In this document: positions 54,991-63,845 of the stretch, piece after piece
Position numbering within the stretch: position 1 is the stretch's first letter
Layout of the letters: the number at the start of each line of letters is the position of its first letter
The notes under the pieces: model-generated
What the model saw: only the letters and a program-made list of their open reading frames with translations
Databases searched by the model: none
What the model was told of the DNA's origin: nothing
Made by a program: the position numbers and the translations under genes
Source of the DNA: Pseudomonas bananamidigenes
GTDB lineage: Bacteria > Pseudomonadota > Gammaproteobacteria > Pseudomonadales > Pseudomonadaceae
Length of the DNA: 64,000 nt
Direction: 5' to 3'
Assembly (NCBI RefSeq): GCF_001679645.1
Contig: NZ_LRUN01000023.1
Span: 1-64,000, forward strand

Positions 54991-57255
54991 ATGAGCGACT
55001 CCCTTGATCTCAGCCTGGACGGTGTGGAACGCCGGTCGCTGGCTGACTTCACCGAAAATGCCTACCTCAACTACTCCATGTACGTGATCATGGACCGTGC
55101 CCTGCCGCATATCGGCGACGGTCTGAAACCGGTACAGCGGCGTATCGTCTACGCCATGAGCGAGCTGGGGCTGGACGCCGATTCCAAGCACAAGAAGTCG
55201 GCGCGCACCGTCGGCGACGTGCTCGGCAAATTCCACCCCCACGGCGACTCGGCGTGTTACGAAGCGATGGTGCTGATGGCCCAGCCGTTCAGCTATCGCT
55301 ACACCTTGGTGGACGGCCAGGGTAACTGGGGTGCGCCGGACGATCCGAAATCCTTCGCCGCCATGCGTTACACCGAGGCACGGTTGTCGCGTTATTCCGA
55401 AGTGCTGCTCAGCGAGCTGGGCCAGGGCACTGCGGACTGGGGCCCGAACTTCGACGGCACCCTTCAGGAGCCGCTGGTGTTGCCGGCCCGGTTGCCGAAC
55501 ATCCTGCTCAACGGCACCACCGGTATTGCCGTGGGCATGGCCACCGACGTGCCGCCGCACAACCTGCGCGAAGTCGCCACGGCCTGCGTGCGCCTGCTCG
55601 ATGAGCCGAAAGCCACGGTCGAACAGCTCTGCGAACACATCCAGGGCCCGGATTATCCGACCGAAGCGGAAATCATCACCCCGCGCGCCGACCTGCTGAA
55701 AATGTACGAAACCGGCAAGGGCTCGGTGCGCATGCGCGCCGTCTACCACGTCGAGGACGGCGACATCATCATCACCGCACTGCCGCATCAGGTCTCCGGG
55801 GCCAAGGTGCTGGAGCAGATCGCCGCGCTGATGCAGGCCAAGCCGTCGAAGGCGCCGCAGATCGCCGACCTGCGTGACGAATCCGACCACGAGAACCCAT
55901 GCCGCATCGTGATCATTCCGGTCAACAGCCGTGTCGATCACGAAGCGCTGATGCAGCACCTGTTCGCCAGCACCGAGCTGGAGTCGACCTACCGGGTCAA
56001 CGTCAACATCATCGGTCTGGACGGCAAGCCGCAGCTGAAAAACCTCCGTGCCTTGCTGGTGGAATGGCTGGAATTCCGCGTGCTGACCGTGCGTCGCCGC
56101 CTGCAATTCCGTCTCGACAAGGTCGAGCGTCGCCTGCACCTGTTGGACGGTTTGCTGATCGCTTACCTCAACCTTGATGAAGTGATCCACATCATCCGCA
56201 CCGAGGATCAGCCGAAAGCCAAACTGATCGAGCGCTTTGCTCTGAGCGAAATCCAGGCCGACTACATCCTCGACACCCGTCTGCGTCAGTTGGCGCGACT
56301 GGAAGAGATGAAGCTGCGCGACGAACAGGACGAACTGCTCAAGGAGCAGGCCAAACTGCAAGCGCTGCTGAGCAGCGAAGCCAAACTGAAAAAACTGGTT
56401 CGCAGCGAACTGCTCAAGGACGCTGAAACCTACGGCGACGACCGTCGCTCGCCAATCGTCGAGCGCGCAGAAGCCAAGGCGCTGACCGAACACGATCTGC
56501 TGCCTAACGAGAAAGTCACCGTCGTGCTGTCGGAAAAGGGCTGGATTCGTTCGGCCAAGGGCCACGAGATCGACGCCACCGGTCTGTCGTACAAGGCTGG
56601 CGACGGCTTCAAGACGTCGGCGGCGGGGCGCTCCAACCAGTCCGCCGTGGTCATCGACTCTACGGGACGCAGTTATTCGGTGGCCGCGCACACCCTGCCT
56701 TCTGCGCGGGGCCAGGGCGAGCCGCTGACCGGCCGTCTGACACCGCCGCCTGGCGCCACCTTCGAATGCGTACTGATGCCTGAAGACGATGCGTTGTACG
56801 TGATCGCATCCGACGCCGGTTACGGTTTCGTGGTCAAGGGTGAAGATCTGCAAGCCAAGAACAAGGCGGGCAAGGCGTTGTTGAGCCTGCCGAACAACGC
56901 CAGGGTCATCGCCCCGCGTCCGGTGCCCGACCGTGATCAGAACTGGCTGGCTTCGGTGACGACCGAGGGTCGCCTGTTGATCTTCAAAATCAGCGATCTG
57001 CCACAATTAGGAAAGGGCAAAGGCAACAAGATCATCGGCATCTCCGGTGAGCGTGTGGCCAGTCGCGAAGAATACGTCACGGACATCGCCGTTCTTCCTG
57101 AAGGCGCCACACTGGTGCTGCAGGCCGGAAAACGTACCTTGTCGCTGAAGGCCGATGACCTCGAACACTACAAGGGTGAGCGTGGTCGTCGTGGCAACAA
57201 GTTGCCGCGAGGCTTCCAGCGGGTGGACGCGCTGCTCGTCGAAAATCTCAATTAA
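54991..57255 (+). CDS. parC: DNA topoisomerase IV subunit A
   Basis: DNA-cleaving subunit of topoisomerase IV, 754 aa. The catalytic Tyr lies in [15 protein letters not shown] at about residue 127. The quinolone-resistance region [15 protein letters not shown] has Ser at 87 and Glu at 91, the susceptible-type residues. A coiled coil follows ([16 protein letters not shown]), and the C-terminal beta-pinwheel region is present. ATG 54991 follows GAGG. It is the last gene of the parE-parC group. A bulged inverted repeat lies downstream. Confidence 0.97.
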   Translation: MSDSLDLSLDGVERRSLADFTENAYLNYSMYVIMDRALPHIGDGLKPVQRRIVYAMSELGLDADSKHKKSARTVGDVLGKFHPHGDSACYEAMVLMAQPFSYRYTLVDGQGNWGAPDDPKSFAAMRYTEARLSRYSEVLLSELGQGTADWGPNFDGTLQEPLVLPARLPNILLNGTTGIAVGMATDVPPHNLREVATACVRLLDEPKATVEQLCEHIQGPDYPTEAEIITPRADLLKMYETGKGSVRMRAVYHVEDGDIIITALPHQVSGAKVLEQIAALMQAKPSKAPQIADLRDESDHENPCRIVIIPVNSRVDHEALMQHLFASTELESTYRVNVNIIGLDGKPQLKNLRALLVEWLEFRVLTVRRRLQFRLDKVERRLHLLDGLLIAYLNLDEVIHIIRTEDQPKAKLIERFALSEIQADYILDTRLRQLARLEEMKLRDEQDELLKEQAKLQALLSSEAKLKKLVRSELLKDAETYGDDRRSPIVERAEAKALTEHDLLPNEKVTVVLSEKGWIRSAKGHEIDATGLSYKAGDGFKTSAAGRSNQSAVVIDSTGRSYSVAAHTLPSARGQGEPLTGRLTPPPGATFECVLMPEDDALYVIASDAGYGFVVKGEDLQAKNKAGKALLSLPNNARVIAPRPVPDRDQNWLASVTTEGRLLIFKISDLPQLGKGKGNKIIGISGERVASREEYVTDIAVLPEGATLVLQAGKRTLSLKADDLEHYKGERGRRGNKLPRGFQRVDALLVENLN

Positions 57256-57317
57256 GCGACCAACGGGCGTTCGCACTGACCTCAATGCAGGAAAAACAAG
57301 TGAGAACGCCTCTCTAG

Positions 57318-57354
57318 AGCGCCCGATCTACGATTTAACCCGTAGATCGGCGCT
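57318..57354 (+). terminator. Inverted repeat downstream of parC
   Basis: CGATCTACG and CGTAGATCG, extended by AGCGCC/GGCGCT with one bulged base, pair around an 8-base loop 62 bases after the parC stop. The tail is not T-rich, so it may be a weak or Rho-assisted terminator. Confidence 0.5.
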
Positions 57355-57482
57355 TTGGCGCTGGAGTCGGAGCGCATATTCACGGATGATATGGCCTTTC
57401 CAAACGCCGGCGTGGCCGAGCGATCTTCATATTTATTGAGTATTTTCACTGTGGTCAGCCTTGCGGCGACCACCTGGACGGG

Positions 57483-58196
57483 ATGATGACTTCTCTGCGC
57501 CCCCTTATTTTCCTGCTCGCCGGCGTGCTTGGCCTGGCGGGTTGCAGCGTACACCAGCCGGTGTCGCTGTATCAGCTGGACAGCGGAAGTCCGGCTCAGC
57601 CTGCGCAAAGCGCGGGCATGGCGGTTTTGCTGGGCCCTGTAATCGTTGCCGACTACCTGCAACGTGAAACCCTGTTGCAGCGTCAGCCTGATGGCAGCCT
57701 GCAGGCGGCGGTCGATGGTCGTTGGGCCGGCAGCCTGTCTTCGGATATCGATCAACTGCTGCTGCGTCAGGTCGCCGGTCGTCTGGACAGCCAGCGGGTG
57801 GTGCTGGCTCCGGCGACCACCGGGTTCACTCCGGATGTTCAGGTGCTGTTGACCATCACTCGCCTGGACTCCGGCGCGAAACAGCCGGCGATTCTCGATG
57901 CACAGTGGCGGCTGCTTGACCGTCGTGGCCAGGTGCGCGACAACCGCATCGTTCATTTGCAAGAGCTGCACAGCGGCAGCACGGCTTCTCAGGTTCAGGC
58001 GCAAGGCATTCTGCTGCAGCGCCTGGCCGAGCAACTGTCGGTCGCGCTCAAGCCGTTGGCCAACCAGCCACCGGTTGCCGAAGCTCCACGCAAACCGGCA
58101 CCGAAACCGGCAGCGCCGGCGGTGGAGGCCGAGAAGCAACCGAAGATCCCGATGGCCTCGCCGATTCGTACCGATATGGAAGTGTTCCGCTTCTAA
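57483..58196 (+). CDS. PqiC-like ABC transport auxiliary lipoprotein
   Basis: A 237-residue lipoprotein with signal MMTSLRPLIFLLAGVLGLAGC, where Cys 21 ends an LAGC lipobox. The following YQLDSGSPAQ and GPVIVADYLQRETLLQR are typical of the DUF330/PqiC family, which helps MCE-type lipid transporters between membranes. No MCE or permease gene is adjacent, so its partner is elsewhere. The C-terminal 45 residues are Pro/Ala/Lys-rich and probably disordered. ATG 57483 and 57486 are both possible. A clear terminator follows. Confidence 0.82.
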   Translation: MMTSLRPLIFLLAGVLGLAGCSVHQPVSLYQLDSGSPAQPAQSAGMAVLLGPVIVADYLQRETLLQRQPDGSLQAAVDGRWAGSLSSDIDQLLLRQVAGRLDSQRVVLAPATTGFTPDVQVLLTITRLDSGAKQPAILDAQWRLLDRRGQVRDNRIVHLQELHSGSTASQVQAQGILLQRLAEQLSVALKPLANQPPVAEAPRKPAPKPAAPAVEAEKQPKIPMASPIRTDMEVFRF

Positions 58197-58217
58197 GGCT
58201 GGATCGAGTCAGGACAG

Positions 58218-58242
58218 AGCCCGCCTTGTGCGGGCTTTGTTA
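58218..58242 (+). terminator. Terminator of the PqiC-like gene
   Basis: Stem AGCCCGC/GCGGGCT around CTTGT, followed by TTGTT, 22 bases after the stop codon. Confidence 0.88.
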
Positions 58243-58370
58243 TGTCTGGTGGCCGGGAGCCTGCTGCATGGCATCAGTGTTCTTCGCAAGCAAGCCGCCC
58301 CCTGCAGAGGACTGATGAAGCACGCACAACCGATGCAGAAGTTGAAGGTCCGCATTGTGTGGGCTGGCCT

Positions 58371-58447
58371 CTTCGCGAGCAGACTCGCTCTCACAGGGTA
58401 TGAGCACGCCGTAGATCAAGTGTGGGAGCGAGCCTGCTCGCGAAAGA
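58371..58447. repeat. REPIN
   Basis: Inverted REP units CTTCGCGAGCAGACTCGCTC (58371-58390) and GGGAGCGAGCCTGCTCGCGAA (about 58423-58443) separated by about 33 bases. One arm has a substitution (AGACTCG for AGGCTCG). Confidence 0.85.
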
Positions 58448-58461
58448 GCGCTTGCAGGCAA

Positions 58462-58486
58462 CAAAAAGCCCGCATCTGCGGGCTTC
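58462..58486 (-). terminator. Terminator of the SMP-like membrane protein gene
   Basis: On the minus strand, GAAGCCCGC pairs with GCGGGCTT across AGAT, followed by TTTGT, about 20 bases after the stop at 58507. Confidence 0.88.
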
Positions 58487-58506
58487 TTCACATCAAGGAC
58501 AGGGCC

Positions 58507-60018
58507 TCAGGCCCGGCGCTCATGCATCCGCGCCAGCTGGCGTTCGAGCATCGACGGATAAGGCTCCATCAACCGCTCAACACAGCAGGCGCCTTCAGGG
58601 CTGGCAATCGGCCGGATCCGCGCACGCTGGCGGATCAGCGCGTCGTCGCCGATCCGGCGCTCCACCAGCAACAGGTTGCGGCTGTGCTGCGACAGGGCCA
58701 GGGCGTCCTGGGCGGAGTCGGTCAGCAGCAGGTCGATCTGGCTCAGGCCGAACAGTTCGTCGCCCAGGGTCAGGCCCAACTGCAATTGCAGGGTGATGCC
58801 GCTGTCGGCGACCTCGATCTGCAATTGATGACCCAGAGCCCGCAGCAGCTCGCCGCAGCAGATGGCGTTGGTCAGGTAATCGTCGCCGCTGTCTTCGGTG
58901 TGGAACAGCATCAGCGTACTGCCGTCGTTCAGTGTTTCGATTTCGCCCTGATACAGCGAAGCGGCCTGCTCCAGGCAATCGCGATAGCGCTCCTGCAACT
59001 CTTCCAGGCGTGCCCGTGGCAGACGGCGCAATTGCTCTTGCGAACCCAGTTGCACCGCCAGCACCGCCGTGTGTTGCGGCACGCTCGGAGTCGGCCGGCG
59101 TACTGCCGGTTGTGCGGTTTCGTTCAGCGATTCGTCACGCAGATCGGAAAACGGATCTTCGTCATCGTCGTCTTCAACAGTGCTGACCACATGGCGCGGT
59201 GCAGGCTTTTGCGCAGCCATCGGACGGCTCTCGTCGAAACTCGGGTCGCGCAGGTTGCGCACTTCGAATTCCGGCTCGATGTCGTCATCCTCGAACTCCG
59301 GTTCCGGTTCAGGTTTGGGGGCCGGTTCCGGGGCATAGCTGGCGTGCAGTTGGCGGGCAAGGTCGCCGATTTCGTCCTGACGCTCGGTGCCCGGGGTAAA
59401 TTCGTCGATCCGGCGCAGCCATACGCGCAGTTGCAGCAGCGGTGTGGAGATATGCCGGCCGAGGCGCAGGCTCAGGGCCAGCGAGAGTGCCAGCAGGATC
59501 GCGCTCAGAATGCCCATGCTCTGCAGGCTGATGGTCATCGGCTGCTGGAACTGGTCCATGTCCAGGCTGATGCGCAGTTGCCCGGCGGTCACGTCCTGGA
59601 AGGTGATCTTGCTCTCGTACATGCCCTCGGCTTCGCCCAGCAGGCCGTGTTTGGGCCGCTGACCGGATTCGGCGAGGATGCGGTTGTCCACGCTGTAGAT
59701 GGCGGCGTGGGCTACCAGCTTGTTCTTGGTCAGGTTGTTGAGCAGCACGTTGAGGCTGAGGATGTCGTTGGACACCAGCAGCTCGGTGGCGGAAGTGGCG
59801 GTCTGCGTGGTCAGGCTTTCGCCCAGGGCATCCGCCTGCTCGTGCATGGCCTGCTTGAACTGCAAGCCCATCACGCAGGCATAGATCACCAGGGCCAGAG
59901 CGACCAGGATCACGTTATGGCTGGCGATGCGCAATGCAATCGGTACACGGCGGTGGCGCAGTGCACGGAAGATCAGCAGGAAGAAGTTATCGGTTTTAAC
60001 TGGCGTGGGCCGGTTCAC
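58507..60018 (-). CDS. SMP/AhpA-type membrane protein with HAMP and degenerate cyclase-like domain
   Basis: A 503-residue inner-membrane protein. A first helix at about residues 33-50 (VILVALALVIYACVMGL) is followed by a periplasmic domain resembling SMP/YtjB (AhpA): LLVSNDILSLNVLLNNL, AIYSVDNRILAESG. A second helix (ILSAILLALSLALSL) and a HAMP-like segment (LLQLRVWLRRIDEF) come next, then a long acidic, Pro-rich linker of about 110 residues. The C-terminus resembles a class III nucleotide cyclase (ETLNDGSTLMLFHTED, LQLQLGLTLGDELFGL). The usual first metal Asp is replaced (VLAVQLG), so it is probably inactive. E. coli ytjB is also divergent from serB, supporting the assignment. Confidence 0.75.
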   Translation of the reverse strand: MNRPTPVKTDNFFLLIFRALRHRRVPIALRIASHNVILVALALVIYACVMGLQFKQAMHEQADALGESLTTQTATSATELLVSNDILSLNVLLNNLTKNKLVAHAAIYSVDNRILAESGQRPKHGLLGEAEGMYESKITFQDVTAGQLRISLDMDQFQQPMTISLQSMGILSAILLALSLALSLRLGRHISTPLLQLRVWLRRIDEFTPGTERQDEIGDLARQLHASYAPEPAPKPEPEPEFEDDDIEPEFEVRNLRDPSFDESRPMAAQKPAPRHVVSTVEDDDDEDPFSDLRDESLNETAQPAVRRPTPSVPQHTAVLAVQLGSQEQLRRLPRARLEELQERYRDCLEQAASLYQGEIETLNDGSTLMLFHTEDSGDDYLTNAICCGELLRALGHQLQIEVADSGITLQLQLGLTLGDELFGLSQIDLLLTDSAQDALALSQHSRNLLLVERRIGDDALIRQRARIRPIASPEGACCVERLMEPYPSMLERQLARMHERRA

Positions 60019-60152
60019 TGAGCTCGGCTCTTTTGTCCGTGAAGTTGACGCGCAGTATAGCGACAGGCCCTAGACCGGCAAAGCGCTGGCGGTGCCCGAT
60101 GGTCACTGAAAGTGGGTAGAATGCGGTTTTTTTCCAGTTGCGGGGGTGCGCG

Positions 60153-61367
60153 TTGCGCGAAATCGTCCTGATTAACATCACCGGAGCCGACCGTCCGGGT
60201 CTGACTGCGGCCATTACCGGCGTCCTGGCCCAGGGTGGTGTGAATATCCTCGACATCGGTCAGGCGGTGATTCACGACATGCTGTCGTTCGGCATCCTCG
60301 TGGAGATTCCCGACACAGAGCAAGGCAAGTCGGTGCTCAAGGACATCCTGTTCAAGGGTTACGAGCTCGACCAGCAGGTGCGTTTCACCCCGGTGTCCGA
60401 AGAGGATTACCAGCAATGGGTGGGCAATCAAGGCAAGAAACGCCATATCGTCACGCTGCTGACCCGCAAGGTCACCGCCGGCCAGTTGCAGGCCGTCAGC
60501 TCGATCACCGCCAAATATGGCCTGAACATCGACCACATCGACCGTCTGTCGGGTCGTATGCCGCTGGACACGCCGGCTGACAAAGGCAAGGGCTGCATCG
60601 AGTTCTCCGTGCGTGGCGAAGCCGCCGATCCACAGGCCCTGCGCGCCGAATTCCTCAGCGTGGCCCAGGATCTGAACGTCGATATCGCCTTCCAGGAAGA
60701 CTCGCTGTTCCGTCGCAACCGTCGTCTGGCGGTGTTCGACATGGATTCGACCCTGATCGAAGCCGAAGTCATCGACGAGCTGGCCAAGGCCGCCGGTGTG
60801 GGCGAGCAGGTTTCGGCGATCACCGAGCGGGCGATGGCCGGCGAGCTGGATTTCCGTGCCAGCTTCAAAGAGCGCCTGGCACTGCTCAAGGGCCTGGATG
60901 TGAGTGTGCTGGACTCGATCGGCGCCTCCCTGCGCCTGACCGAAGGTGCCGAAATCCTGTTCGCTGAACTCAAGCGTCTGGGCTACAAGACGGCGATCCT
61001 GTCCGGCGGCTTCACCTACTTTGCCAAGCAACTGCAGGCGAAGCTTGGCATCGACTACGTGTTCGCCAACGAACTGGAAGTGGTCGATGGCAAGTGCACG
61101 GGCGTGGCGATCGAGCCGATCGTCGATGCCCAGCGCAAGGCCGATCTGCTGAAACAGCTGGCTGAAAAAGAAGGTTTGCGTCTGGAGCAGACCATTGCCG
61201 TGGGCGACGGTGCCAACGACCTGCCGATGCTGGCGATTGCCGGGCTGGGCGTGGCGTTCCGGGCCAAGCCACTGGTCAAGCAGTCGGCGAAGCAAGCAAT
61301 CTCGACCCTCGGGCTGGATGGCGTGCTGTACCTGCTGGGCTTCCGGGATCGCGACGGGCAGCTCTGA
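60153..61367 (+). CDS. serB: Phosphoserine phosphatase SerB
   Basis: Final step of serine synthesis, releasing serine from phosphoserine. The 404-residue product has two N-terminal ACT-like regulatory domains (REIVLINITGADRPGLTAA; RHIVTLLTRKVTAGQ). The HAD catalytic domain has motif I FDMDSTLIEAE near residue 197, motif II LSGGFTYFA and motif III VGDGANDLPML. I chose TTG 60153 behind GGGGG, giving the conserved N-terminus; TTG 60138 is in frame but adds five unlikely residues. A strong hairpin follows. Confidence 0.95.
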   Translation: MREIVLINITGADRPGLTAAITGVLAQGGVNILDIGQAVIHDMLSFGILVEIPDTEQGKSVLKDILFKGYELDQQVRFTPVSEEDYQQWVGNQGKKRHIVTLLTRKVTAGQLQAVSSITAKYGLNIDHIDRLSGRMPLDTPADKGKGCIEFSVRGEAADPQALRAEFLSVAQDLNVDIAFQEDSLFRRNRRLAVFDMDSTLIEAEVIDELAKAAGVGEQVSAITERAMAGELDFRASFKERLALLKGLDVSVLDSIGASLRLTEGAEILFAELKRLGYKTAILSGGFTYFAKQLQAKLGIDYVFANELEVVDGKCTGVAIEPIVDAQRKADLLKQLAEKEGLRLEQTIAVGDGANDLPMLAIAGLGVAFRAKPLVKQSAKQAISTLGLDGVLYLLGFRDRDGQL

Positions 61368-61376
61368 CAGCGACAC

Positions 61377-61403
61377 AGGATCGCAGCCACCGGCTGCGGT
61401 CCT
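61377..61403. terminator. Hairpin between serB and the PilZ-like gene
   Basis: AGGATCGCAGCC (61377-61388) pairs with GGCTGCGGTCCT (61392-61403) over 12 positions with one G-U, loop ACC. It lies between two convergent stops; no T tail is seen. Confidence 0.6.
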
Positions 61404-61406
61404 GGC

Positions 61407-63161
61407 TCAAAGCGATTTCCACAACGAGTCGAAATCCTCTTCGCCCCCGCCATCCTGCGCGGTCTCCAGCGAACGATAGGCAAACTGATTGAAACTGTGT
61501 GTGCTTGCCACCCGCCGATCCAGTCCGGCGCGGTGCTCTTCGCCCTGGGTGTTGATCAGCACTTTGCTGCCTTCCTGAAACGGCAGACGTGGCGCCAACA
61601 AGGTGGCAGGCAGATCGATTGCACTGATTTCCGGCAGCAGCAGTCCACGCAGATAGTGGCTGTGTTCGTCCCGCGAACGCACCAGTTGCAACCCGCAAGG
61701 CCGGGCGTGGGGCGCGACCAGTTCGATGCCCATCTGTGTCCCGGCCCCGCGTACCTGACGAATCCAGCGCACTACGGCAATGCTCCAGCCCTGATGGGTA
61801 GTGTCCTGAATACCGACCATTTCCCCGGTCTGCAACTCGGCGGGCACCTCTTTGGGCCATGCCAGGCAATAACCTCCGGGACTGTGGTTGATGACCGGCA
61901 GGGCGTAAGTCGGATAGTGCGGCGGACTGTCGGCGTCGCTTTCGTCGTCGGCCAGCGGTTCGTAGCGGATTTCCTCGTAGGGCAGAAATTCGTCGGCCTT
62001 ACGCTGGGGAGCAGCGTCGAAGGCCTGGCTCCAGCTGTCCTTTTCGCCTTGAGCCACTGTCCGGCTGAAGTTCGCGGCACGCGAGCCGGGGTGCTTGAGC
62101 AGTTCGCTGAACGTGCGTTCACCACCCAGATAGAAGTGCAGGGCGCTCATGCCGACGCACACGGTCAGGGTGCCCTGGCCGACGGTGCGCTGAAAGCTGC
62201 GCTCGGCCGCCTCGCCCCAGGTGGCGTACAGATGTTGCAGGGTATCGAGGGTCAGGCCCGTGGGGACGGGCAGCGGTGTTGAAGTGTCCTGGTGCAGCAG
62301 GTGAGCTTCGATGGCTTTCACCAGTGGTTGTGGATCGAAGCCAAGCAGACCGGGCTGTTGTTCGCTGCGAAACTTGCTGCGATAACGCGGGCCGGTGTCG
62401 ATCTCCGGGGAAATGGCAAACAGCCCTTCGCCCGAATGGCCGGGATGCAGTTTCAGCCATGCGCTCCAAGGCTCGATGACCTGTGCGAGTTGAGCGATCG
62501 GGTTCTGCCGCAGTTGATTGCAGCGAGCGCTGCCCAGCAGCAGCGCGGCGATATAGGTCTGTTCGACGCTCAGTTCACCGGTGAGGCTGGCCAGTTCATC
62601 ACGTACCCGACGATGCTGCAGCTGCAAGTCACAGGCGCAGCGAAACAACTGGTGCAGCTCAAACCACAGTTGCTCCGGCGCCGGGCTGTAGAGCTGCGTG
62701 GCGCGTACCAGTTGTCCTTTCAGCGCATGGGTGGCGCGTTGCAGGGCCTCGCTCAACAGGGCTGCACGGTCCTTTGTGTATTTGGGGGCGATACGCAAAA
62801 CGATCTGTTTGTAACCTGTGGCCAGATGGCCCTGCAGGGCCTGGCACAGATTGCTGATCTTGCGTGAGCGCTCGTCGAGCATGATCGCCTGATGCAGAAA
62901 GTGCCGTTCAAGGTGCTGACAGACGAAATACACCTCGGGCCGCAGCAGCTCCAGCAGTTGCAGGCGGTTGTCGCTGCGCGTCAGCAATTGATTGAGTTCG
63001 CCGAGTCCCTGATAGAGCTGGCGTGCGGTTTCGCCGATGTTGGCCTTGGGCAGTCCGGCGATCCAGCGTTTGAGGTCGCGCGGGGTCGCGTCGCAGAAAG
63101 ACAGGCGCAATTGAGTGGGCGTCGGGGCGCTCAGTTGAGGTGGTTGTCGAGTCTCACTCAT
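61407..63161 (-). CDS. Conserved protein with possible C-terminal PilZ-like domain (PA4958-like)
   Basis: A 584-residue soluble protein. The N-terminal two-thirds are mostly helical, with many Leu and Gln (for example GLGELNQLLTRSDNRLQLL). From about residue 420, LPVINHSPGGYCLAWP followed by GEMVGIQD and MGIELVAP resembles a PilZ domain: the (D/N)xSxxG element is present, but an obvious RxxxR before it is not. Binding of c-di-GMP is therefore only a possibility. I recall the P. aeruginosa gene in this position (PA4958) as being next to fimX, which is absent here. The start at 63161 is ATG. Its role is unknown. Confidence 0.75.
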   Translation of the reverse strand: MSETRQPPQLSAPTPTQLRLSFCDATPRDLKRWIAGLPKANIGETARQLYQGLGELNQLLTRSDNRLQLLELLRPEVYFVCQHLERHFLHQAIMLDERSRKISNLCQALQGHLATGYKQIVLRIAPKYTKDRAALLSEALQRATHALKGQLVRATQLYSPAPEQLWFELHQLFRCACDLQLQHRRVRDELASLTGELSVEQTYIAALLLGSARCNQLRQNPIAQLAQVIEPWSAWLKLHPGHSGEGLFAISPEIDTGPRYRSKFRSEQQPGLLGFDPQPLVKAIEAHLLHQDTSTPLPVPTGLTLDTLQHLYATWGEAAERSFQRTVGQGTLTVCVGMSALHFYLGGERTFSELLKHPGSRAANFSRTVAQGEKDSWSQAFDAAPQRKADEFLPYEEIRYEPLADDESDADSPPHYPTYALPVINHSPGGYCLAWPKEVPAELQTGEMVGIQDTTHQGWSIAVVRWIRQVRGAGTQMGIELVAPHARPCGLQLVRSRDEHSHYLRGLLLPEISAIDLPATLLAPRLPFQEGSKVLINTQGEEHRAGLDRRVASTHSFNQFAYRSLETAQDGGGEEDFDSLWKSL

Positions 63162-63383
63162 GCCGTGACCAGCTCCGGCGGCGAATAGGGCAATGCCAAA
63201 AACTCTAGCAGCTGTGGCCTGTTTCGCAGGCGTTTGTCAGGCTTTTTTACCGTTGGTCTGCTGGCCTGATGCCATTTCCTCAGGCGCTACTAGGCTCTTT
63301 GGCGTGCGATCGGAAACGCACGGTTGCACGGCTTGCCGCTTACGTCGGGCAGGTCTCTGAACAACTTCAAGGAGATGAGGTTC

Positions 63384-63785
63384 ATGTCTAAATACGCAGT
63401 TGCAAACCAGTGGGGCGGTAGTTCGGCACCCTGGCATCCGGGTGGAACCTGGGTACTGGGCGCGCGGGACAACCAGAAAGTCGTCGCCATCGATATCAAG
63501 TCAGGCGACGGTGGCAAAACCTTTACCGGCACCATGACCTATGCCGGTGAAGGCCCTATTGGCTTCAAGGCTCAGCGCACTGGCCAGAACCAGTACAACG
63601 TCGAGAACCAGTGGGGTGGCAACGATGCCCCTTGGCATCCGGGTGGCAAATGGGTGATCGGCGGTCGGGATAACCAGAATGTTATCGCGTTGAATGTCAC
63701 CTCGAGTGACGGCGGGAAAAACCTCAGCGGCACCAATACCTACGCCAACGAAGGGCCGATCGGCTTCCGTGGGCAGATAGAGTAA
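63384..63785 (+). CDS. OAA-family high-mannose-binding lectin
   Basis: A 133-residue lectin made of two near-identical repeats. Each opens with NQWGG-x-APWHPGG (residues 8-22 and about 75-89) and continues with (G/A)RDNQ and a T-Y-A-(G/N)-EGPIGF block. This is the Oscillatoria agardhii agglutinin family, compact beta-barrels that bind branched high-mannose glycans. P. fluorescens lectins of the same length have been described with antiviral activity. There is no signal peptide, which is usual for the family. ATG 63384 follows AAGGAG. It stands alone between the PilZ-like gene and psd. Confidence 0.95.
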   Translation: MSKYAVANQWGGSSAPWHPGGTWVLGARDNQKVVAIDIKSGDGGKTFTGTMTYAGEGPIGFKAQRTGQNQYNVENQWGGNDAPWHPGGKWVIGGRDNQNVIALNVTSSDGGKNLSGTNTYANEGPIGFRGQIE

Positions 63786-63804
63786 CGGCGCCGTTCAGGT
63801 CGTG

Positions 63805-63836
63805 TCCGCCCCTTCGCAGACGTGCGCAGGGGCGGA
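63805..63836. terminator. Terminator-like hairpin between lectin gene and psd
   Basis: TCCGCCCCT (63805-63813) pairs with AGGGGCGGA (63828-63836) around a 14-base loop that can itself pair in part. It lies between convergent stops. The T tail is weak. Confidence 0.5.
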
Positions 63837-63845
63837 TCAGCAGGT

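Larger units (their letters stand above)
58197..58506. other. 310-base convergent spacer with terminators and a REPIN
   Basis: This spacer lies between the 3' ends of the PqiC-like gene and the SMP-like gene. It holds one terminator for each strand and a REPIN between them. No gene is seen. Confidence 0.8.

Noticed and set aside
55243..55263. Quinolone-resistance mutation in parC
   Set aside because: Ser 87 and Glu 91 are the susceptible-type residues.
54934..57006. Minus-strand open frame of 690 codons opposite parC
   Set aside because: It is antisense to a highly conserved gene and has no domain signal.
57256..57482. tRNA or small RNA gene suggested by the CGATCTACG inverted repeat
   Set aside because: No cloverleaf or T-loop sequence is present; the repeat is better read as a weak terminator.
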